From contig NC_091180.1 in assembly GCF_040958095.1 (NCBI RefSeq), positions 6,604,051-6,668,050 of the forward strand: a DNA stretch of 64,000 bases. The letters run 5' to 3'. A program made the position numbers and the translations under genes. The notes below the pieces were generated by a model. It saw only the letters and a list, made by a program, of their open reading frames with translations, had not been told where the DNA came from and searched no databases. Source of the DNA: Procambarus clarkii. Taxonomy: Eukaryota; Arthropoda; Malacostraca; Decapoda; Cambaridae. This document shows, one piece after another, positions 26,221-37,600 of this stretch (its first letter is position 1; each line of letters begins with the position of its first letter).

Positions 26221-27192
26221 CTAAATATCACCAAGGATGCCAATACGAGAACAAAAACGCATAAGGCGAACGATATCAAAAGTATCCGAGTCACCAAGAA
26301 TTCTATCGAGGGAAAGGTGACCGCGAGGGGCGGTCGGAAAGCAAGACACACGCTCGTCCTGGAAGTCAGGACATTCAAGAAGGACATGCACGACCGTAAG
26401 AGGGACAATACAACTAGGACAATAAGGAGCAGGGCGGCGCTCCATCAAGTGACCATGGGTTAAGCGAGTATGGCCAATACGCAACCTCGCCAGAGCTGTT
26501 TCCCACCGCCGGTTACGGTGGAAGGAGGACGGCCACGAGGAAACACAACATTTAAGAGTACGTAGCTTGTTACCAGTAACAGACAACCAAGAAGCCTGCC
26601 AACGGGTAAGGACTGACGACGACTCCCAGATCCGATTATACAGACTCAGTAAATACTGAGACGTGCTCGGAGGGAGATGGCGAAGCATCTCATAATGAAT
26701 ACCATCGGAGCCCGCCGCTGTAGAACAGCAGAGGGCCAGGGCAGAACGAAGTTCAGAGAGAGAGAAGGGATCATTATAGGGAAGCTGAAGATGAGTGCAG
26801 AAATCTAAAGGACGAGACTCAAGGACAGGTTTACGAAGAAGGAAAGATTGGGGAAGATGAAGACCAGAGCTAACAAAAGAAAAGTGGGAACCCAGTTCGG
26901 AAGCGACCTGCAACGGGTCCGCCACAAGAGTATCATGGAGGTGAAGGACCGGTGAAACATCGGGAACGAACTTACCCGCTATCTTGCGGATACGCTTCCA
27001 GATCTGGGCCAGAGGGGTTTCGGACGTAATTGTTGAGACATAAGATGCCCAACATTCACGTTTAGCCGTACGGATGGCCCTACGGGCCACCGCACTCGCT
27101 TTCCGAAAGAAAAGAAAAGAATCGGTCGTCTGCCTACGGCGGTGCCTCTTCCAGGCTGCACGCTTACAGCGGACAGCCCGAGCACAGTCCAC
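26221..27192 (-). pseudogene. LINE N1 ORF2, RT start fused to C-terminus
   Basis: The open frame contains RTAKRECWASYVST, then the first RT block FSLSELRSALALC and GSDGIHYEMLRHLP, then SLYNRIWESSSVL running directly into TRWQASWLSVTGNKLRTLK and RRWETALARLRIGHTRLTHG, the post-RNase-H tail. Comparison with the copy at 59581-61025 shows that the RT palm/thumb and RNase H have been lost in frame. The product could not be an active polymerase. Confidence 0.82.
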
Positions 27193-28091
27193 ATTCCACC
27201 AGGGAACGCACTTCCGTGGACCCCGGGAGGAAGAGCAAGGGATTGAGTGGAGGGCAGCGTTGAAGACAGTGTCATGAAAAAGGAGGAGAGCGCGAGAGAG
27301 AGGCAGAAGGGAGAGGTCAAAGAGAGAGTAGCACTGAGGGAAAATAGGGTCCAGTCCACCTTAGCAAACTGCCACCTAGGGAAAGAGAGGGAAGGGCGAA
27401 AAGAGAAAAAGGAAACAAGGATGGGGAAATGATCACTTCCATGGAGGTCATCAAGAACCTGCCACGTGAAATCTAAGTAAAGAGAAGAAGAGCAGAGAGA
27501 AAGATCAAGACAAGAAAGGGTGCGAGTCCGAGAGTCCAAATGAGTGGGCTCACCAGAATTCAGAAGAGACAGGGAAGAAGAGAGGAGAAACGGCTCAAGA
27601 AGGCGACCCCGGGTATTCGTCAGAACGTCACCCCAAAGAGAATGACGACAATTGAAGTCACCCAGCAGGAGCACAGGCTCCGGCAAGGAGTCTAGGAGGT
27701 GTTTCAAATCAGGAAGAGAAAGCGGGACACTCGGGGGGAGATAAATGGAACAAACAGTGTACCATTTCCCTACAAAGACACGAGCAGCAGAACAATGGAG
27801 AGGTGAAGGAAAAAGTAAAGGAACAAAGGGAACATCAGCACGAATCAAAAGAGCAGAAGAATTAGAAGCCCCAGCAACAGCTGGGGGGGGGGGGGAGAGA
27901 AAGGAATAGCCACGGAAACGACCAGGACGAGCACCAAGCATCGGCTCCTGGAGACAGACACAAAGGGGCGAAAACCGCGAAATCAGAAGTTGGAGTTCGA
28001 GGAAATTAGCGTAATAACCTCGAACGTTCCATTGAAGGATGGACAACGACGAGAAGAGAAAGGACAAAAACAGAGAACAAGGAAGAAACAA
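26979..28091 (-). pseudogene. LINE N1 ORF2 endonuclease domain
   Basis: It starts 23 bases after the ORF1 stop. The APE-like endonuclease is visible as ILQWNVRGYYAN, LCVCLQEP, VCSIYLPPS, LLLGDFNCRHSLWGD, CLDLSLCSSS and GSDHFPILVSF, covering the catalytic Asn, Glu, Asp and terminal SDH residues. Around 27200 the frame changes, separating it from the rest of ORF2 at 26221-27192. Confidence 0.85.
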
Positions 28092-28114
28092 AGGCGAAAG
28101 AGCAACAGAGCACG

Positions 28115-30085
28115 TTAAAGAATATCAGGGTCGGGATCAGGGTCAGCAAAGTCAGGGTTAGGGGGCATGGGTAAACTGAGCAAAGACGGAGGGAAGGAAA
28201 CGGGAGAACAGATCAGAGATGGGCGGGCGGGGTCCAGAGGAGGAGGACGAGGAAGAGGAGGAGACAATGGAGAGGAGCAGGCAAGGACAGCAGCAGGAAG
28301 AGGAGGGGTAGAAAGAGGGGAGCGTACCTCAGCAAGGGCAGCAACTGAGAGGGAAGCGGGGGCTAAAGAAACCTCCATAGCAGGAACAGGGGGCGCAACC
28401 ACCGAAATGGGAGGGGAAGGAGCGAGAGAGGCAGAAGTAGGGGCCGAGGAAGAAAGCGAAACCTTCTTACCCGCCGGGGAGGAGGAAAGAGAGGAGTCAG
28501 GTTTACGCTTCTGACGTAAAGAGACAGGTGTTCCAGCAACCACGTACTGGGCAACGGATTCTAGCGTCTCAACAGGAGAAGCTGAACGAGAGCACACATG
28601 ACGGCCGTTTGGAGAACGATGGACATCAGCCCGCACCGACAGGCGGCGGGGAGAGTCAAGAGACGGAGGGGAGGGATGGGAAGGAGGAACGGAGGGAGAC
28701 GAGGAAGAAGACACAGGAGACACGACAGACCGGGTAGAAGGAAGGGGAACCCCAGACAGAGGACCAAGAGGAGGATCCTTCGGGAGAGAACCCAAAGGAA
28801 CAGAGGAGAGGGCAGTGGGCGCATCAGGGTCCAGGGCCCGGAAACGGTTGTGAGTCTGAGGAAGGCGGGAAGGACGAGGAGAGGAAGAGCGCAACACGCG
28901 AGCATAAGAGATATTAGCATAAGGCGGGAGCCAGCGAACCTGGCGTCTCGCCTCAGGAAAAGATAAACGCTCCCGGTGCTTCAAGTTGAGGACGGCTGCC
29001 TCAAGCTTGTAATGGACACACGCACAGGAGAAGGCAGGATGGGCCTCACCGCAGTTGAGGCAACGAGCCTGGGGGAGAAGTGCACTCCGACTTAGAGTGA
29101 CCTTCGCCACCACACAAAGGACAGAGAGAGACAGTCCCGGAACAGCGGAGGGCACCATGCCCAAACCTCCAGCACTTGTTGCAGAGCCGAGGAGAAGGAA
29201 TGTACTCCTGGACAGAGCACCTGGCACCAGCAAGAATGACAGAGGGTGGAAGGGTCCTACCATCAAAGGTAATCTTCACAACCCGGAGGGGTTGACGGCG
29301 ACTACCACGAGGGGGACGAGTAAACGTGTCCACCTGGAGAATAGAATGGCCCTGGGCAGCAAGGATATGTCGAATATCGTCGTGGCAGTCGCGCAGGTCC
29401 CGAACACCAGGTCGCAACATGGGGCGGGAGCAAAATAGTGCCAACACTGGCATTCAACTGAGCGTTCTTCGAGACCCGAACAGGGGTCTCGCCAAGGCAG
29501 GATAAGGCAGCCAAGCGGGAAGCAGCATCCTGAGAAGGAGCAGCAACGACACGTGTACCGAGACGAGTGGGGTTGAAAGTAATGCGATTACTTTCGCATT
29601 ATTACATCCACGGAATCAACGAGATGTCGATGGAGGGAGAAATCGTCAGGAGGCGCAGAATCAAGAGGGAGGAGATCAAAATATTTGGCCCACGAAGCGG
29701 GACCAAACAAGGCTTGATAGGTAGCAGAACTGGAAGGAATCGAGCGAGGGCGGCCGTGACGAGGACGGCGGTGAGAACCCCCAGAGAGAGAGGGGTTAAA
29801 AGGCGCAGTAGTTACAACTAGAGAAGGAGCCGCGCCAGGGGACGAGGTAGTCACCACTGGGGGCTTGGGGCTCGACCCAACCACAGAGGAGGGAGGGGAG
29901 CCAGGGGAAGGAGTCAGAGAGGCCAAAGGAGGAGCAGGTCGGGGCCCGATGCAGCGGAGGCTACAGAGCCCGGTCTTCCAATACGGACCGACTCGGGGGC
30001 TTGGTCGCCCACCCCACGAGCCTGAGAAGGTAAACCAGAAGCAGCCGAAACAGGGGTTATCATCATTACGAAAAGAAGAATTCAT
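28115..30085 (-). pseudogene. LINE N1 ORF1 (gag-like, zinc knuckles), frameshifted
   Basis: The 5' part (30085-29588) is Pro/Ser-rich and ends YQALFGPASWAKYFDLLPLD. The middle (29514-29046) holds VDTFTRPPRGSRRQ, VVKITFDGRTLPPSVILAG and two CX2CX4HX4C knuckles (CNKCWRFGHGALRC, CPLCGGEGHSKSEC). The third knuckle, CLNCGEAHPAFSC, opens the next frame (29150-28115), followed by LKHRERLSFPEARRQVRW and a Ser/Pro-rich tail ending DPDPDPDIL. At least three frameshifts (near 29560, 29440 and 29070) split it, so it cannot make a full protein. Zinc-knuckle nucleic-acid binding chaperone is the expected role. Confidence 0.8.
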
Positions 30086-30599
30086 TCACGAATGTGCCCC
30101 CACACCCACCATGGAGCCACAATTAGAGGCAGGACACCCAACAAGAAGCTATCGCCGATCTTGCCGGGGCCTCCTAGGGGTGCGTCGTGAGTATACGCCC
30201 CACAAACGCCACCTTAAGAAACCGACAGTCCGTCGAGATCGGGTTCAGTGACGAAAGGGGGATTGACAATAAAAGGTTCCCCTCGCTCTCGACGTCGGGT
30301 ACTACAGTTCTACGGGTGCAAGAGTATGCCTCCTCAAGCACCCGGGCGTCAAAATAGAAGAAGTCCAAGGGAAGAACCAGAACGAGCAAAAGGTCGGCAG
30401 GAAACGGCAAGCAGATAGGAGAAGAGGGGGGAGAAAAACGAAACAGAAGGAAAAGGAAAAGATGCCCAGCAGAATTGGAGAGGACGGCAGCAGGAGCACA
30501 AGGCTTGAAAAGGACAGAGGACTGTCCCAAGGAGCATCATACTCCGACAGCCGCCCACTAAGCCCCCACACGGCGACAACGAGCTGAGCGGGGAGGGGG

Positions 30600-30614
30600 A
30601 TTCTGTCCTTAAGT
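30600..30614. repeat. LINE N1 target-site duplication, 5' side
   Basis: ATTCTGTCCTTAAGT, identical to 26126-26140. Confidence 0.85.
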
Positions 30615-30835
30615 GTTGTCCTAGGTGGATGTGGTCTTGTCCTGTTCAGGCCAGAACAGGGTAATTTGCCTATCCACATCGAGTTCAGCCTATTGAAGTG
30701 ATTCTACGCCGCTCCACGATTGCCGTTGCAGAATCCGGTAATCGCAGCTAGGGCTCCGTCAGAAGTCATATAACGAAGACACGAATTAGAAGGACTTAAG
30801 CCATCACGTGATCCCCGCAGAAGCACCTGGAGTGT

Positions 30836-31240
30836 GTGTCATGTGAATCATGTATCATCGGCTTAACCATGAGTGATCCGTCATTTTATTGCTCAGTAAA
30901 CTGTGAGAAAGGAATCGAGAAATGTGATTCCAAGTGTTTGAGTGAAGATCGTGTTTTAATCTTCAAATTGTGGAAGTTGTGGACTCCAACTCTTTTGGAG
31001 TTGTGGACTCTGAAATGTCGTCCACTCTGTGATCACTGCGTGCTCCGTCACGTGGTGCCCCCTAAGATATTCCAGCGTGCATTCAGTCAACCTTCAGCAG
31101 TAATCATGCTAGTGTATAAACCGGTGTATAATTATGTGCGCACTTCTAAAAAGGTTATTGGTGTGGGAGCCAAGCCATTTTCGTCCTTAGTGTTTTGCGC
31201 GCGGCTACCTCATCTCAGCCGCCGCCAAGGGTCCAGGTAG
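30836..31240 (+). CDS. Unrecognised Cys-rich ORF, possibly LINE ORF1 N-terminus
   Basis: The 134-codon frame shows CESCIIGLTMSDPSFYCSV-like, CEKGIEKCDSKC and CDHCVLRH clusters, faintly like a decayed PHD-type finger of the kind found at the start of some CR1 ORF1 proteins. It lies upstream of a CR1-like 3' end in the same orientation, so it may be the 5' part of an internally deleted element. A host origin is not excluded. Confidence 0.3.
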   Translation: MSCESCIIGLTMSDPSFYCSVNCEKGIEKCDSKCLSEDRVLIFKLWKLWTPTLLELWTLKCRPLCDHCVLRHVVPPKIFQRAFSQPSAVIMLVYKPVYNYVRTSKKVIGVGAKPFSSLVFCARLPHLSRRQGSR

Positions 31241-31669
31241 TCACGCTCGCCTCATACCCTCACCACCTCACCCCAGCTGCCTGAGGCGGAGCCTTAGCCA
31301 CGCTTCACCCAGCTGCACCTCAGTCCATCCTTGCTCACACTCGCTCCGCTATCTCCTGGGTCTACAATCAACAGCAGCTGGATTAGTGAGTGTTAATGTT
31401 ACGTGAGTGGTTGTCGTACCGGTATAATTAACGTGAGTACTCAAACCTGAATTGTTCTCTGTATCATTCGTACGTGCCAAATTCCTGGTGTTGATTTAAT
31501 CAGCCGATCGGTGTTCGTTCTCTATAATCCCTCTATGGGACCAAGTTCGATTCCCCGAGGAAGCACGATAGGTAAAGGCCTACTACAGTTATTCTGTGTG
31601 ATTACTGTAGCTGGACCTTAAGTGTGTTCGTCATCTTACACTACATTATTACACATTTAGAGACTGTCA
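31241..31669. other. Unassigned, UTR-like stretch
   Basis: CT-rich then mixed sequence without a frame. It could be the 5' UTR of the LINE that ends at 32405. Confidence 0.3.
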
Positions 31670-32405
31670 TTTGTGTGTTTTATTGTTTTTAGTGTGGTTT
31701 CAATATTATACCACTATACTGTGTTGTTTAACCTACATCCATGCCGTGCTGTCTTTACTTCCAGGAGACCACACCAGAAATAAATATCTCTTTGATATCC
31801 CCAGAGTTAAACTTAATCTGTGTAAACACTCTATGCAAATAAAGGGACCCAGTTTATGGAACTCACTCCCTATTGAATTGAAAAGCTGTCCAACTTTTAC
31901 ATCATTCAAAATCAATACTAAAAAGTACCTAATTTCATCTTCATAGTTTTTCACTTTTTGCCTTAAAATTGCACTGTATCTATTGCTACCCAATCTCCCA
32001 ACCTTTATGTACCCAATTTGAACATCTTTACCATTGTACTGAACATCTTTACCATTGTGATCATTGCTGTCTTATATGTGCTGTCAATCTGCTGTATGGT
32101 GTCTATTAATCTTGTTTAAATTACTAATCAAGCTGTCAATGTAATCAATCAGAGCTTTAATATAACAATGTGCTTTAATATACTTACTAAGCTCTCTCAT
32201 CTCATTTTTCTCTTGCAATGTATCTTTATCATTTATCAATTCTGATAGAAATTACCTACTTAAAATTATCTGTTAGATTAAGGACCTGCCCGAAACGCTG
32301 CGCGTACTAGTGGCTTTACAAGAGTGTAAATACTGTACTATCCAATGTATTCTCACAAACCCAATGTACCTTCTTGTATATTTATAAATAAATAAATAAA
32401 TAAAC
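31670..32405 (+). mobile_element. CR1-like LINE (family C) C-terminus and 3' UTR
   Basis: The frame (to 31946) encodes [19 protein letters not shown], then [20 protein letters not shown] and FKINTKKYLISS, the classic CR1/RTE-type C-terminal motif. The 3' UTR contains CCCGAAACGCTGCGCGTACT and ends in (AAAT)n at about 32385-32405. It matches the minus copies at 18913-21406 and 51541-53670. Confidence 0.8.
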
Positions 32406-32461
32406 ATGCTGTAAGTAACAAGTAAGGTTATTGTGTGTATTCATTCTTATTTTATTGACAC

Positions 32462-32600
32462 GAGTGACAGTAATGCCCGAAACGCTTTGCGTAATAGTGG
32501 CTTTAGGCATTGTATGTACTAGCTATACCTATAAGTTAAACAATCCTTGTAAATATTTATTGTATGTATGTACCTTACCTAAATAAAATTGTATTGTATT
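32462..32600 (+). mobile_element. LINE 3' end fragment (CCCGAAACGC type)
   Basis: ATGCCCGAAACGCTTTGCGT, then GGCTTTAGGCATTGTATGTA and ACCTTACCTAAATAAAATTG with a (TTGTA)n tail. It is closely related to 41812-41945 and 55245-55385. Confidence 0.7.
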
Positions 32601-32605
32601 GTATT

Positions 32606-32829
32606 GTGTGTTGTGTTCATTAGTGTGTACTATATTGTGTTGGTCTCAGTGACCCGGTGTTGTTTGACTCAAGTGTCATTATTGTGTACTGTTTGTGTTG
32701 GTCTCAGTGACCCGGTGTTGTTTGACTCAAGTGTCATTATTGTGTACTGTTTGTGTTGGTCTCAGTGACCCGGTGTTGTTTGACTCAAGTGTCATTATTG
32801 TGTACTGTTTGTGTTGGTCTCAGTGACCC
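32606..32829. repeat. 58-bp tandem array, about 3.7 copies
   Basis: The unit contains GTGTTGGTCTCAGTGACCCG and GTGTTGTTTGACTCAAGTGT, then CATTATTGTGTACTGTTT. Confidence 0.9.
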
Positions 32830-33214
32830 TGAGACGAGACTTGCTCCTGCCACTAGTCTTAAAACAATGGCAGACCTCCCTCACCACTGATGCCTTGGCT
32901 CTCCTTGTCCAGATGTCAGTATGTGGTAGAAGGGTCACATTTACTCTATTATGATACTAATAATTAAGTTAATTGAAATGAGATGATGAGATTTTATGAT
33001 GTAATAAGTCCAAAGACTACTATATTTAAGAATAATTCCCAACGGAATAGCTGGTGAATTTATAGTACTATGTGGCAATGATATCCCATTTTCTATTGAC
33101 AGAAAATTCCACTACAAGTTACATTTTCTATGGGTTAACTTGTGTATACAACAGAAGCAATATTATCTGCCTATTGTATGTAATATTAATAAATGGTGTC
33201 GAGTTTTCCGACAA
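32830..33214. other. Unassigned stretch
   Basis: No frame or repeat was recognised. Confidence 0.3.
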
Positions 33215-33415
33215 GATAGATCGACGGACGGATAGATGAATAAAAAGATGGATAAATTGATGGACCGAAATCGATTGACAGATGAATTGATGGATGAATT
33301 GATGGATGGATAGATCGGTAAATAGATGGATAGATGTTGGATATATAGATGAAAAGATGGATGGATACAGATAGATAGATGTATGGATAGATAAATGGAC
33401 AGATGGGAGACAAAC
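33215..33415. repeat. Degenerate GATA/GATG microsatellite
   Basis: Irregular repeats of GATG, GATA and GATTGATGGATGAATTGATG. Open frames here simply reflect the four-base periodicity. Confidence 0.85.
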
Positions 33416-33649
33416 AGACCCAGGCAATGATGCCCCCCCCTTGTGTACTATATTAAGTCTCAGACAGCCTATATTAGGCCTAGGGTGATTAGACTAGGTT
33501 AGGAGTCATTAGCAACATAGATAGAATAACTTCCCAGGTTGTTCAAATGATTTTGAACAAATGATTTGTTCAAATAATACCAAAAGTCTATTACTGTCAC
33601 TTGGTGGATCAGGTACATATAGTTGTAGGATGGAGCACATGGTTATACA

Positions 33650-33985
33650 TGGAGTATAGCACATGGTATACTACACATGGTATACTACACATGCTATACT
33701 ACACATGGTTAAAACACATGGTTACTACAGATGCTATACTACACATGGTTACTACACATGCTATACTACACATGGTTACTACACATGCTATACTACACAT
33801 GGTTACTACACATTGTTACAACACATGGTTACTACACATGCTATACTACACATGGTTACTACACATGCTATACTACACATGGTTACTACACATGCTATAC
33901 TACACATGGTTACTACACATGCTATACTACACATGGTTACTACACATGCTATACTACACATGGTTACTACACATGGTTACAACAC
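33650..33985. repeat. 27-bp tandem array, about 12 copies
   Basis: The unit is CATGCTATACTACACATGGT plus TACTACA, with some shortened units at the left edge. The period of nine codons keeps all three forward frames open. Confidence 0.93.
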
Positions 33986-34077
33986 ATCATGTTAAGAGGA
34001 TGGGTCGGGGTTGTTACCGATGCAAGGCAGCATTGATTGCATGCATGGTCACCACTCCACCACCTTCCCCAACTTAC

Positions 34078-34128
34078 CTTGTGAAAGTGTACTGTGTCTT
34101 CCTCCTTGCCAGCCTCAGCCTCACTCAC
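34078..34128 (-). CDS. Candidate 51-bp micro-exon
   Basis: On the minus strand TTTTCTTTCTG and CTCTCCAG precede 17 codons (VSEAEAGKEEDTVHFHK), followed by a strong donor GTAAGT. It is phase 0 on both sides. It would belong to a different gene from the hydrolase, with neighbouring exons outside or unrecognised. Evidence is limited to the splice signals and the open frame. Confidence 0.3.
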
Positions 34129-34607
34129 CTGGAGAGATTGTGGTTTACAGAAAGAAAATTCATTAAAATATTAAAGCCAACGTTTTTGTGACAAGTGTTT
34201 ATTATTGTTGTTTTTAACGTGTTAATGAAAAGGCCAAAATAAGCTGCCTTGCATCAATACAATCATGGTCAGTAATCAACTTACTTCCGTCATTTTTGGT
34301 TAGCATATATTGTATAATGTAAAAGATGAGGAAATATTTTCAAAATTTTTACGAATTGACATCAATTTTGATTACTTTGAGAGCTGGAAATTAATATTGA
34401 CTAGCACTTTTATTTGATAATTATTGCACTTACTAAGAGGTCACCTAACGATTTTTATAGTATTAATGTAATTATTGTTTAGGGTCTTCCCCTTCCTGAT
34501 TGATAATTGAGATGGTTCAGCCAAGATCTTACATATCTCCTTCATATGCTCAACTTACACATTGTGACTCAAGAGGTAAAACAAGCCTCGCTATAGCCTC
34601 GCCGGTG
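34129..34607. other. Unassigned stretch before the 260-bp array
   Basis: AT-rich with no recognised frame. The last 13 bases complete a 22-base palindrome (GGTGATAGCC facing GGCTATCACC, 34604-34625) that spans the array boundary. Confidence 0.35.
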
Positions 34608-37600
34608 ATAGCCTCGGCTATCACCTCATTATGTCCGGTCGTGATGGTCAAGTGGATTAAGGCGTCTTGTACATACCAGATGCGTTGCTTCTGGGAGTAT
34701 GGGTTCGAGTCACTTCTGGGGTGTGAGTTTTCAGTTGCATATGTCCTGGGGACCATTCAGGCTTGTTCGCATTTGTGTTCCTCACGTGTTGCCCCAAAGA
34801 ATGAGGTGATTTGGTAAAATGCTATGCCCAAGATAACTATCCGAGTGCCGGCGGTGGGGTGGTTCAAATAGCCTCGGCTATCACCTCATTATGTCCGGTC
34901 GTGATGGTCAAGTGGATTAAGGCGTCTTGTACATACCAGATGCGTTGCTTCTGGGAGTATGGGTTCGAGTCACTTCTGGGGTGTGAGTTTTCAGTTGCAT
35001 ATGTCCTGGGGACCATTCAGGCTTGTTCGCATTTGTGTTCCTCACGTGTTGCCCCAAAGAATGAGGTGATTTGGTAAAATGCTATGCCCAAGATAACTAT
35101 CCGAGTGCCGGCGGTGGGGTGGTTCAAATAGCCTCGGCTATCACCTCATTATGTCCGGTCGTGATGGTCAAGTGGATTAAGGCGTCTTGTACATACCAGA
35201 TGCGTTGCTTCTGGGAGTATGGGTTCGAGTCACTTCTGGGGTGTGAGTTTTCAGTTGCATATGTCCTGGGGACCATTCAGGCTTGTTTGCATTTGTGTTC
35301 CTCACGTGTTGCCCCAAAGAATGAGGTGATTTGGTAAAATGCTATGCCCAAGATAACTATCCGAGTGCCGGCGGTGGGGTGGTTCAAATAGCCTCGGCTA
35401 TCACCTCATTATGTCCGGTCGTGATGGTCTAGTGGATTAAGGCGTCTTGTACATACCAGATGCGTTGCTTCTGGGAGTATGGGTTCGAGTCACTTCTGGG
35501 GTGTGAGTTTTCAGTTGCATATGTCCTGGGGACCATTCAGGCTTGTTCGCATTTGTGTTCCTCACGTGTTGCCCCAAAGAATGAGGTGATTTGGTAAAAT
35601 GCTATGCCCAAGATAACTATCCGAGTGCCGGCGGTGGGGTGGTTCAAATAGCCTCGGCTATCACCTCATTATGTCCGGTCGTGATGGTCAAGTGGATTAA
35701 GGCGTCTTGTACATACCAGATGCGTTGCTTCTGGGAGTATGGGTTCGAGTCACTTCTGGGGTGTGAGTTTTCAGTTGCATATGTCCTGGGGACCATTCAG
35801 GCTTGTTCGCATTTGTGTTCCTCACGTGTTGCCCCAAAGAATGAGGTGATTTGGTAAAATGCTATGCCCAAGATAACTATCCGAGTGCCGGCGGTGGGGT
35901 GGTTCAAATAGCCTCGGCTATCACCTCATTATGTCCGGTCGTGATGGTCAAGTGGATTAAGGCGTCTTGTACATACCAGATGCGTTGCTTCTGGGAGTAT
36001 GGGTTCGAGTCACTTCTGGGGTGTGAGTTTTCAGTTGCATATGTCCTGGGGACCATTCAGGCTTGTTCGCATTTGTGTTCCTCACGTGTTGCCCCAAAGA
36101 ATGAGGTGATTTGGTAAAATGCTATGCCCAAGATAACTATCCGAGTGCCGGCGGTGGGGTGGTTCAAATAGCCTCGGCTATCACCTCATTATGTCCGGTC
36201 GTGATGGTCAAGTGGATTAAGGCGTCTTGTACATACCAGATGCGTTGCTTCTGGGAGTATGGGTTCGAGTCACTTCTGGGGTGTGAGTTTTCAGTTGCAT
36301 ATGTCCTGGGGACCATTCAGGCTTGTTCGCATTTGTGTTCCTCACGTGTTGCCCCAAAGAATGAGGTGATTTGGTAAAATGCTATGCCCAAGATAACTAT
36401 CCGAGTGCCGGCGGTGGGGTGGTTCAAATAGCCTCGGCTATCACCTCATTATGTCCGGTCGTGATGGTCAAGTGGATTAAGGCGTCTTGTACATACCAGA
36501 TGCGTTGCTTCTGGGAGTATGGGTTCGAGTCACTTCTGGGGTGTGAGTTTTCAGTTGCATATGTCCTGGGGACCATTCAGGCTTGTTCGCATTTGTGTTC
36601 CTCACGTGTTGCCCCAAAGAATGAGGTGATTTGGTAAAATGCTATGCCCAAGATAACTATCCGAGTGCCGGCGGTGGGGTGGTTCAAATAGCCTCGGCTA
36701 TCACCTCATTATGTCCGGTCGTGATGGTCAAGTGGATTAAGGCGTCTTGTACATACCAGATGCGTTGCTTCTGGGAGTATGGGTTCGAGTCACTTCTGGG
36801 GTGTGAGTTTTCAGTTGCATATGTCCTGGGGACCATTCAGGCTTGTTCGCATTTGTGTTCCTCACGTGTTGCCCCAAAGAATGAGGTGATTTGGTAAAAT
36901 GCTATGCCCAAGATAACTATCCGAGTGCCGGCGGTGGGGTGGTTCAAATAGCCTCGGCTATCACCTCATTATGTCCGGTCGTGATGGTCAAGTGGATTAA
37001 GGCGTCTTGTACATACCAGATGCGTTGCTTCTGGGAGTATGGGTTCGAGTCACTTCTGGGGTGTGAGTTTTCAGTTGCATATGTCCTGGGGACCATTCAG
37101 GCTTGTTCGCATTTGTGTTCCTCACGTGTTGCCCCAAAGAATGAGGTGATTTGGTAAAATGCTATGCCCAAGATAACTATCCGAGTGCCGGCGGTGGGGT
37201 GGTTCAAATAGCCTCGGCTATCACCTCATTATGTCCGGTCGTGATGGTCTAGTGGATTAAGGCGTCTTGTACATACCAGATGCGTTGCTTCTGGGAGTAT
37301 GGGTTCGAGTCACTTCTGGGGTGTGAGTTTTCAGTTGCATATGTCCTGGGGACCATTCAGGCTTGTTCGCATTTGTGTTCCTCACGTGTTGCCCCAAAGA
37401 ATGAGGTGATTTGGTAAAATGCTATGCCCAAGATAACTATCCGAGTGCCGGCGGTGGGGTGGTTCAAATAGCCTCGGCTATCACCTCATTATGTCCGGTC
37501 GTGATGGTCAAGTGGATTAAGGCGTCTTGTACATACCAGATGCGTTGCTTCTGGGAGTATGGGTTCGAGTCACTTCTGGGGTGTGAGTTTTCAGTTGCAT

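Larger units (their letters stand above)
26141..30599 (-). mobile_element. RNase-H-class LINE N1, internally deleted copy
   Basis: The element reads on the minus strand from CCCCCTCCCCGC (30599) to a (TTAC)n tail (26141), flanked by exact 15-bp duplications. ORF1 remnants with three zinc knuckles are followed by ORF2 with an APE-type endonuclease and the first RT block, then directly by the C-terminal end. The RT catalytic core and RNase H are absent. The second copy (53883-61025) retains RNase H, which points to the I/R1/LOA side of non-LTR elements rather than CR1. Confidence 0.88.

Noticed and set aside
28167..28966. Plus-strand Arg/Gly-rich frames
   Set aside because: They are antisense to the Ser/Pro-rich part of LINE N1 ORF1.
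31671..31946. Host gene with IPRVKLNLC motif
   Set aside because: The same C-terminus occurs in three copies, each followed by a LINE 3' UTR and A-rich tail.
33545..33585. TTTGAACAAATGATTTGTTC palindrome as an operator
   Set aside because: It is short, AT-rich and imperfect, with no gene context.
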